64,000 nucleotides of DNA from NCBI GenBank assembly GCA_032622095.1, contig CP136069.1, positions 52,064,760-52,128,759 of the forward strand, written 5' to 3'. The notes under the pieces are model-generated. The model was not told the DNA's origin. It searched no databases and saw only the letters and a list, made by a program, of their open reading frames with translations. Shown piece after piece: positions 56,575-64,000 of the stretch (position 1 is its first letter; every line of letters begins with the position of its first letter). The position numbers and the translations under genes are program-made. Origin of the DNA: Siphonodentalium dalli. Its lineage: Eukaryota; Mollusca; Scaphopoda; Gadilida; Siphonodentaliidae.

Positions 56575-57455
56575 AAACTATAGTCAGAAATGGTAACGCC
56601 CTCAAGATCATATTATTAGGCATATAAATAAATTATGATATAAAATATATTGGTTTCATGAATGCATCACCTCAGAATTCCGTTAAAACAACCAATTATT
56701 TAAATTATTACAACAACTACGGCAAAATATTATCACTGCAGGTTTCTCATTCACCACACCAGAAAGCATCTAAATGCGGACAAAAAATCTAATAATCAGA
56801 TTGAATACACACATGATACTTCGCAATACTATCTTTTATATTATACATTGTGTTCACGCAATAAAATCTTCAAGAGTGGCCTAGTCATTGATCACACCTA
56901 AATATCTAAAGCAAATAACGCGGTCAAAAAAGTTAAATACTGCAACAATGAGACATCCGCGAATACATCCATGTGGAGCTCCGTGGTCCAGTGGTTAGCG
57001 CGTTGGACTTGTCTTCGCTGTCAACACAGCGAGGCGAGTTCGCGGCTGGCTGGTGGTCTGTTATGAGTTTCCACACAGCAGTGGCTTGGCCGACTTGAGC
57101 GATGTGCAATTGTTGGATTGTACACTGTTTGAATCTCGCGCCAAGTTGTGGCCCTTGAGCAAGGTCGCCCGTACTGTGTCTGCTTTGCACCACCCATGCA
57201 TTACATTAAGGGTACCTGATAATGAGCAGTGAAAGATCTTGTCAGTATGCTAGCCATATGGTATCCTCGCATACTCCCGGCTGTACCTCCCCCCTGTCCC
57301 CGGGGAGCAGTAGATGGTTACTGAATGTTCAGGCTCATCAGGGTAATAATTGTAAAACTTTGAGCGCTTTGGGCCTCATGGGAAAGGCGCTTTACAAATG
57401 CTATACATTATTATTATCCTGCAAAATTCTAACCGGTACGCAATATAGCTAGTAC
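56575..57455 (-). repeat. Repeat D, copy 2, split by a SINE
   Basis: 56575-56972 and 57418-57455 together are the complement of 42459-42985. Sequence on each side of the SINE (CGCGAATACATCCAT and ATCCTGCAAAATTCTAACCG) is continuous in the other copy. Confidence 0.85.
56973..57417 (+). mobile_element. tRNA-derived SINE, ~445 bp
   Basis: The head GGAGCTCCGTGGTCCAGTGG then TTAGCGCGTTGGACTTG has a clear A box (TGGTCCAGTGGTTAGCGC), and GAGTTCGCGGC stands for the B box, so it derives from a tRNA and would be read by RNA polymerase III. The centre is a conserved-looking core, and the 3' end reads AAGGCGCTTTACAAATGC then ATTATTATTAT, as in the long SINEs of bivalves and deuterostomes. It has no coding capacity and relies on a non-LTR element's reverse transcriptase. 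Confidence 0.88.
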
Positions 57456-57696
57456 ATATTTAATCATATTTCCTAAAATAACTGGCATCGTGTGAAACCC
57501 GAACTGTGTTGTTCTGCATATACCCCATAGCTCCATTGACACGGTATACCCAATTGACAATGCATATCAGCCATATGGCGTAATAACCACACATGTGTGT
57601 TCTTGATCGTCAAATGTACAAAGAGAACAGGCTTGCACCCTGCCGTGCATTACACCGATCATGGGAGAGGTTCAACTGCATTAATCCCCCTCACAG

Positions 57697-57811
57697 CTGG
57701 GAAGTTGATGTGGTTCAACAGAATGAAGTCCTGACTGTTTTCGATAGAGCATTCATAATTGGCACCAGAGACATAGCTACAGTAAATTCATGGGATCCCC
57801 CGGAATATTAA
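57697..57811 (+). CDS. Possible terminal coding exon
   Basis: TTAATCCCCCTCACAG is a good acceptor. Downstream the frame reads W-E-V-D-V-V-Q-Q-N-E-V-L-T-V-F-D-R-A-F-I and on to N-S-W-D-P-P-E-Y before TAA. It could be a last exon of the PAN gene that starts at 49530 or of another gene; no domain is recognised, and the phase link to an upstream exon is unknown. Confidence 0.3.
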
Positions 57812-58009
57812 ATTGAATCTAACCTGACTCAAACACAAAGGGATGACCTTTTATCACATAAACATTAACACTTGGGAAGGCATTTATCAATGAATCCACT
57901 CGATCGATGACCAACAAAACGCTATCGTGAACTGAAAGTACGGACAGCATCCAATGCCTTTCTGTGGAATGAAACACGCATCACTGTAAAATTAGATATA
58001 ACTTTACAC

Positions 58010-58400
58010 ACAGAGACGTGGCGAAAGGGGGAGGTGGGGAGGTGGGGAGGAGTGTATCACCCCCCCCCCCCACCCCGGTCAAAATTTGCTATAGTTGGAA
58101 ATTTCATACCTGACACAACAGGAGTTAGATATTCACACCAACAATAGGTTGAAAGTGTTCTCGTAGTTTGATTTTCCAACATATTATTAGTGGGGAATTT
58201 GTTGTTTTGATACCAACAGTGATATATTTCCTGCTTTTGGTCAAAATATTGGACCCATTAGTTGGAAATTTCAGGTCAGGTCGGAAATTCTCAACACTTG
58301 GAGAGCTTGGTGCCAGTCTAGATGATATTATTGTGCTGTTTTCGGGTTCAGATTTCAAAATGTTCTCCCACTGGTTATGAGGGGTCCTGATCCCTCCTCG
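58010..58400 (+). repeat. Repeat F, copy 2, with C run
   Basis: Begins AGAGACGTGGCGAAAGGGGG, has a C run at 58062-58075, CCGGTCAAAATTTGC and then TTGGAAATTTC words, matching the complement of 52400-52760. Confidence 0.65.
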
Positions 58401-58409
58401 GTGGCCAGT

Positions 58410-59500
58410 CAAAAACTGCTAATTATTTTTTTGTTAAATCGTGGCCTGAAATTGCCTGTTAACACATAAAGTGGTTCAGCCTCATTTGAAAACATCCATG
58501 ACGTCAACAGTTGACATCTATACTGCCAAATTAAGAATGACCCCGACTTGTCATTAAAACTTAAAAGCTACATTTGTACCGCTACTTCGACGTGGGTGTT
58601 ATTTACTCGGGCTAGCAATCAAATTCCGCGCCTTGTTTATACTTGACATCGTTTCGCGCGAAAATGTCTTTTTCTATTTCGGGTTGTAAAATAAAATCTG
58701 GAATAACTGAGTGATCTTGGTACCATCACTGATGAAATTGACGAGAAACTGCATATACATGTACAATGAATTGTACTTCTTTACGCCAGTATAGTTATTA
58801 CAGAGACATCGGGGAAACCGAAAACGCATTTCAAGCTTGTGAGTGCACTTTATCCCAATAGTAATGGAAAATTCAGCACTATTCCTTCATAAAAGTCACA
58901 CACGCGGTTCTTTGCACCAACTGACTAGTAGTTGCATTCTGATTAGAAAAATGGTATCACACAAAGGACCATTGATCTATTTATCTTCCGCCACGACGGT
59001 TGGTCCAATGTAAAATGTTAAATTGGTACAAAGTTAAATTATTCAGTTGTCCCGTATGCACAAGAGTAAGGTGATGAATAGAACCATGCATGAACAATTA
59101 CGTCGTGTCGTCAAACTACCATTCCCATGTCGTGTTCCGGTATATCGTTATTTCACAGTATGACAACGACACATATATACGTTTGTATAGGAAAAAAATG
59201 TTTTATTAATTTGTATGATCTCTCCTCTGAACCCCATTTCTGACGACTCGAATGGTGCCACTTCGGAAAATTTAAACTACACTAATGGTCTCTCTTATAT
59301 CACGGATATAAGTTTGGAGGATAATTATTACCGCCACACAGTGGGTGTACACTGGTGTAGATTTCTCATATTGCGTGGTCGATCGATAATCCACTGGGCG
59401 ATTGTATTATTATGGTTATGTCGTACTTGAGTATAAATCGTACCGATATTTACGATAGTACGACAAAGATTAGCACATGTGTTTACGTCACCGGTGTAAT
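58410..59500. other. No gene recognised
   Basis: Short frames only; no bounded repeat seen. Confidence 0.35.
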
Positions 59501-59514
59501 TGTGGGGACATGTT

Positions 59515-60275
59515 TCTATTATGAAGGTTCGCTATCCCGAAGGTCCGCTATTCCGAAGGTTCTCTATTCCGAAGGTTTTTGTTATTTTTAGGTTAATTCT
59601 ATATTCTAAAGTATTGAGACTAATTTGAGAGGGTTCATTTTCACAAAGATTCTTTTTATGGAGTGTGCGCTCACATCCGAACTGATCCTGCGCATACCGA
59701 TACAGATACAGGAGGAAATAACTTAACTTAGAACATTAAATGTGATTTTGTTTTGTTTTCGCGGGTTTTCTTGAGATTTAATGTCATTACGTGGGCCCGT
59801 ATCGTTGAATTCTTGGCATATAATATGAATGTTGTGGTATATATGGACCCTCCCGCATTGGGACATGACACAGGTACAGTTGACTTAAGTGATGTTCTGT
59901 GTGGGCTCCAATTTGGAGTTCAATATTTTAAGGGCCAAATTTAGAATTTTATGGGTCCATACCTTTGAACTCTGGGCATATAATATGAATATTGGGGGGC
60001 ATGTCTCTATTCCGAAGGTTCACTATCCATAAGGTCCACTATTCCGAAATTTCTCTGAATGTTCGCTATTCCGAAGGTTCACCAATCCGAAGGTTCGTTA
60101 TTCCGAAGGTTCTGTATTCCGAAGGGTTTTGTTATTTTAAGGTTAATTCAATATTCTAAAGTATTGAGAGGGTTCATTATCACGAAGATTCTTTTTATGA
60201 AGGAAATAACTTAAAACATTAAATGTGATTTTGTTTTGTTTTCGCGGGTTTTCTTGAGTTTAATGTCATTACGTA
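59515..60275 (+). repeat. TATTCCGAAGGTTC minisatellite and ~270-bp duplication
   Basis: Units CTATTCCGAAGGTTCGC and variants are tandem at 59520-59580 and again at 60010-60130. Each array is followed by the same stretch: TTGTTATTTTTAGGTTAATT, CTAAAGTATTGAGA, TGATTTTGTTTTGTTTTCGC and TTTAATGTCATTACGT. The whole block is thus duplicated with ~480 bp spacing. Confidence 0.85.
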
Positions 60276-60587
60276 TGACCTTATTTCTCATTACATATTC
60301 ACGCCAAGCAGCCCACACAATTGCTATGTTTCCATGCGATTTAATGTGATTACGTGTGACCTAATATCTCAATAATCTGAGGCAAGAGTACGCCTGCTAA
60401 AGGCGAATTATAACAGTTGGGGCTAAAACGCTCAATGAATACTGAAGGCTATAACTGTGCAGCAGAATATCGCTGAATGGACGAGTATGAGATGAGCCTA
60501 ACTGCAATTGTGACTTTGTTTAAAGGCCCACTTAATTTTCGAGTCATTCATTTTTTTTATAGTATATACGGTTTTAATAACAATTTA

Positions 60588-60730
60588 TGCAGGGGGGGGG
60601 GGAAACTGCAGACACAGGGTGGAAAAAACTGTTTTCTTCGATTTGGGTACCCCCCCCCCCAAAACAGCAAAAACTGCAGTTTTTTCCACTGACAATTTGA
60701 CCCCCCCCCCCCCCACCAGAAAAATCAAAT
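60588..60730 (+). repeat. G-run and C-run repeat
   Basis: A G run (60592-60601) and two C runs (60650-60660 and 60701-60714) flank TTTTTTCCACTG, as in the family at 53990. Runs of this length on opposite strands could form G-quadruplexes on either. Confidence 0.6.
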
Positions 60731-61314
60731 CTACCCCAGCCGGACAACAACTCGGTTTGACCGGAAACCCAAAAAAACACCGGAGTGTATATCATAAATT
60801 GTTACAATTCACGAGAAGGTGCTTGGTAACTTAGTTTATATTATTATGACTAAAATGGTCATTGTCTACCAGTAGAACGCAGATTTGTACCTCGTGATGT
60901 CATGATATGTACAAACATGTATATTGGTGATCGCAACGCTTTGTATGCACTTTAAAAAAAATGACAACTAGTCATTACCTCGAATTTGAAAAAGATGCAA
61001 ATGAGATGAGTGAGATACCAGCATATAACTGTTTTCTGATACCATTGGAGGAGAAATTTTTTAATACATGGGATAGTTCTGCAGTAACAATTTGCCAGAT
61101 AAGCGACCGCGGGGTAGAATTATGCAATCGACTGGTAGACACTGACATAGTCGGCATTATTAAGAGGATTAATGGGGTCAATATCACATGTAAACCAAGA
61201 CAGTGGTTATCCAAAATTGTTTTATGTGGATTATACTACTCATGTATATATGATTTGGATATTAAGGTTAATCCATATTCTATAAAATGAGAGAAAAGTT
61301 AAGTTGTGAGTCTG

Positions 61315-61480
61315 AAAATACATATTTGGAAAAAAATTACATGCAAATTTTTTCCGACAACCCCCCCTAAATGAATAAGGAAAAAAGTTACGTGTAAATT
61401 TTTGACGCCTATGTACCCCCGCACCCCCGGTACGTTGTGTCCTGTAGTTTTTTCCGCCCCCCCCTGATTTATGCCATAAA
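61315..61480 (+). repeat. CCCCCC / TTTTTTCC repeat
   Basis: AATTTTTTCCGACAACCCCC, GGAAAAAAGTTACG and GTTTTTTCCGCCCCCCCCTG repeat the G/C-run family pattern, here in mixed orientation. Confidence 0.55.
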
Positions 61481-61619
61481 ATTTGAATAAAATACTATAA
61501 TTCATCACCATTTGAAACGCAGAATACTTCTATCTCCTAGTTTGAAACACCTTTAAAATACCGCGTCGTATATCTAGCAATTAGCATCCAACATGTCCTC
61601 TTCGGCTTTCCATAGATTT

Positions 61620-62185
61620 CAACGTAATTTGATACTTATGGGTATTTGTGTCCGGGAAGTGTTTTGGACGGGTCAAATCGTGACCCCGACCTGACCTTGA
61701 CCTTTAAAACTGTCAATGCAAGGTCAATTTGGGTAAAACGGACAAATTTCGGCGAAATTTGATATCTAGGGATACTTTTGTCCGGGGAGAGTTTTGAACG
61801 GGTCAAATCGTGACCTCGGCGTGACCTTGACCTTCAATGTGGTCAATCAAAGGTCAAATCGGATAAAACGGATGGATTTCGACGAAATTTGATACCTATG
61901 GGAACTTTTGTCAGGGGAGTGTTTTGGACGGGCCAAATCATGACTCCGACCTTACCTTGACCTACAAAATTGTTCACTAAAGGTCAAGTGGGGTAAACGG
62001 ACGGATTTCGACGAAATTTGATACCTAGGGGTACTTTTCTCCGGTTGGGGGTGTTTTGGACGGGTCAAATCATGACCCTGACCTGACCTTAACTTTCGAA
62101 ATAGTCAATTGAAGGTCAAATCGCGCCTTTCACCGGAAATCATTTGGGAAACAGCCCGGGCGAAGTCGGGCCCATCAGCTTGTGT
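61620..62185 (+). mobile_element. ~120-bp tandem array ending in a Helitron-like terminus
   Basis: Four units share ATTTCGACGAAATTTGATAC, GTTTTGGACGGGTCAAATC and TGACCTTGACC. The array is followed by CAGCCCGGGCGAAGTCGGGC, then CCATCAG and CTTG before T. Tandem arrays just inside a GC hairpin and CTAG-like end are seen in bivalve Helitrons; the last four bases are CTTG, not CTAG. Confidence 0.55.
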
Positions 62186-62282
62186 AATAAAGAAGACAGT
62201 TTGAAGAAAGTAATGTATGACACGAGAAACGGTAAAACTTGAAATATGGAAGCATGCAAATTTCCCCACATAAAATTTGAAA

Positions 62283-62385
62283 GCTAGTTTATAGAATAAT
62301 TGTATTATAATTTATATTTATGGCTAATAATATGATATTGGTGGCGTTACCATTTCTGACTATGGTTTTCTTGTTAATTATGGCG
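62283..62385 (+). repeat. Repeat D, fragment
   Basis: GGCTAATAATATGATATTGG and GGCGTTACCATTTCTGACTA match the distal part of copies at 42459 and 56575. Confidence 0.7.
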
Positions 62386-62519
62386 CACATCTTTCAAATC
62401 CTATCCCTGACTCGGTCGGCACCATTAGGTATCTTTATACTGTAAGTTACGGGACGCTTAGTGGTCGGATATGGTGTCATGTGAGGCGAAGTGAGATCAA
62501 TAATATTTGGCGAGGCCGT

Positions 62520-62605
62520 AACGTATTTATTATGTCAGTGGACAAAATCCAGTATATCCCTTTAATTAATCGTCGCTGTAATTTATTTTAATTTGGTAAG
62601 TTATG
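62520..62605 (+). repeat. Repeat E, fragment
   Basis: TTTATTATGTCAGTGGACAA, CCCTTTAATTAATCGTCGC and ATTTGGTAAG match the copies near 8358 and 8752. Confidence 0.75.
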
Positions 62606-62609
62606 GGCT

Positions 62610-64000
62610 TGTTACATGAGCCGGGACAACTCGGTTAGCCGGGACAACTCGGTTGACGTTCACGCAACTAGTTATCCATCTAGCTGTCAATCACGCGTCA
62701 CGACGTCGGTCCATAATAGTGGGGCGGATAGATGACACAATCGTGCATTTTATGGTAAAAGCACCAAACTTGACACGCATGTACTACATATAAAAATAAG
62801 ACATTTTTGATATCATGCCAAGCTGGAGAATGCCCATGGTTGCCATGGCAACCGTTTTGACAACAACTCTTGTTTTTCTCTCAATCCCAACAAGTATGCA
62901 TCGTTATGACTCAGTTTCTGATCGAAAAACAATGTTTTATGTACCTATTTGTACTGAAAAGGGATCAGGCTATATATACATTGACTCATGTGTCCGTTAT
63001 AGTTGGGTAGAATCAAAATGGCGGATAAAATGGCCGCCATTTGTTTGAAAGTCCCTATTATTGGCTGCGTGTATCGACATTTAATTGAGATGTGTGTATA
63101 TTTTTTATTATAAAATGTACTTTGACAAGAAAATATAAACTGATAAATCACTCTGTATATATATATATAACAATTCTAAGGATTGCAAAACAAAAATTAT
63201 AGGCCAGAAGATGATGGAGTAGCGTAAATATAATGCAAAAAACAAAACAATGGGTTGTTTGTTTTGATTACTATAATTGATGGTTACAATGACACGAGAA
63301 GCATTTCTATGATATAAAACTATCTGAAAGTTGATTATGACAACCTTCCGCGTTAACTTTATATCATATCATTTTAGCGAGTGTGTATGGACAATATTGG
63401 TATGGTACAAAACTGCTTGGCAACCGTTGCTATGGAGCTACCCGATTACCTTTGTGCAGCTATAATAACACTTACTCACAATTTGACAAGCTGCTAATCA
63501 TTGTGGTATTATATACGCAACATACAAGTACCGCAAAGTTTACATATTTATGATATTAGCTATAATTCTTCAAAATAGAGGTAAGCAAATGTTTTTATTA
63601 CGAGCGTAGGTGCGAATTATGTGCGACAATGTATGATATGAATTGCTTACATTTACAATAGCAATATCGTGAGATATATGTAATTCCCTATATAGTTGTT
63701 ACACAACTTAAGTGTGCTAAAAAAATTGATTCTAATATATTATGAGAATCAATCATGCAATAACTCGTGGCATTTCGCCGCTCCAATATAGGATAAAACA
63801 GTCGAAGACACTCATTCTGCGATAAGTGGCATTCAAGAATGTGCAATGGATAGTCAAGTATGAATAATTCATGACAAATCGCCAGTCAATTCTGCTAGTT
63901 GTGTGAACGCACCCTAAAGAGTTGGAAAAACTTGCATACATGTCACTTTTGGCAACACTTACAGTAATGCCTTATGTAATCGACATCCTAACCACAGCAG
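62610..64000. other. No gene recognised
   Basis: AGCCGGGACAACTCGGTT is repeated twice at 62617-62653. A plus-strand frame at 62815-63048 ends in AAAATGGCGGATAAAATGGC, a common repeat word. Nothing else is supported. Confidence 0.4.

Noticed and set aside
56972-57045. Functional tRNA gene
   Set aside because: The A box is good, but the B box is degenerate, the cloverleaf does not close, and a long SINE body and ATT tail follow.
62815-63048. Possible signal-peptide protein
   Set aside because: The frame ends in a common AAAATGGCGG repeat word, and no splice or family evidence supports it.

Overview
The window looks like a eukaryotic, probably bivalve-mollusc, chromosome: AT-rich, intron-bearing, gene-poor and crowded with repeats. 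The best clues are the families of CGTCC-rich interspersed repeats, which I know mainly from bivalve genomes. No rRNA, tRNA gene, CRISPR array or bacterial operon was seen. Species cannot be named from the sequence alone.

Layout. (1) 1-6440: a ~6.1-kb non-autonomous element (244-6382) with short terminal inverted repeats (TIRs), GTGGTCA/GTGTTCA minisatellites and two internal tandem duplications. It sits in the loop of an older palindromic repeat whose unoccupied copy is at about 52310-52400. (2) 6769-26270, minus strand: an intron-rich gene of the KDZ (Kyakuja-Dileera-Zisupton) transposase family. Twelve exons join in frame to 618 codons, with a zinc-cluster N-terminus and the three acidic catalytic residues. 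A 1,050-bp hAT element with an exact 8-bp target duplication lies at the acceptor of its probable last intron, and many mollusc-type repeats fill the other introns. (3) 26373-30570: a 430-bp inverted repeat framing 3.3 kb that holds a nested TTAA-type MITE. (4) 30800-39900: non-coding repeats, one striking fold-back hairpin, and a second copy of a repeat from region 1. (5) 39870-42460: two opposite-facing piggyBac-like MITEs flank a ~0.9-kb element with 75-bp TIRs. (6) 43500-47600: a near-perfect 53-bp direct repeat, another fold-back hairpin, and a 5'-truncated non-LTR reverse transcriptase ORF of 561 aa (45765-47450). (7) 49530-49832: the first exon of a secreted PAN/apple-like protein whose 3' end and splice donor are partly duplicated downstream. 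(8) 50880-64000: a mosaic of repeats, including an element with long inverted arms carrying a decayed PHD finger, a tRNA-derived SINE with a paralogous empty site, Helitron-like 3' ends and several tandem arrays.

The only likely cellular-style genes are the KDZ gene and the PAN exon; nearly everything else is mobile-element sequence. Exon limits come from splice consensus, frame continuity and family motifs read by eye, not from transcripts.
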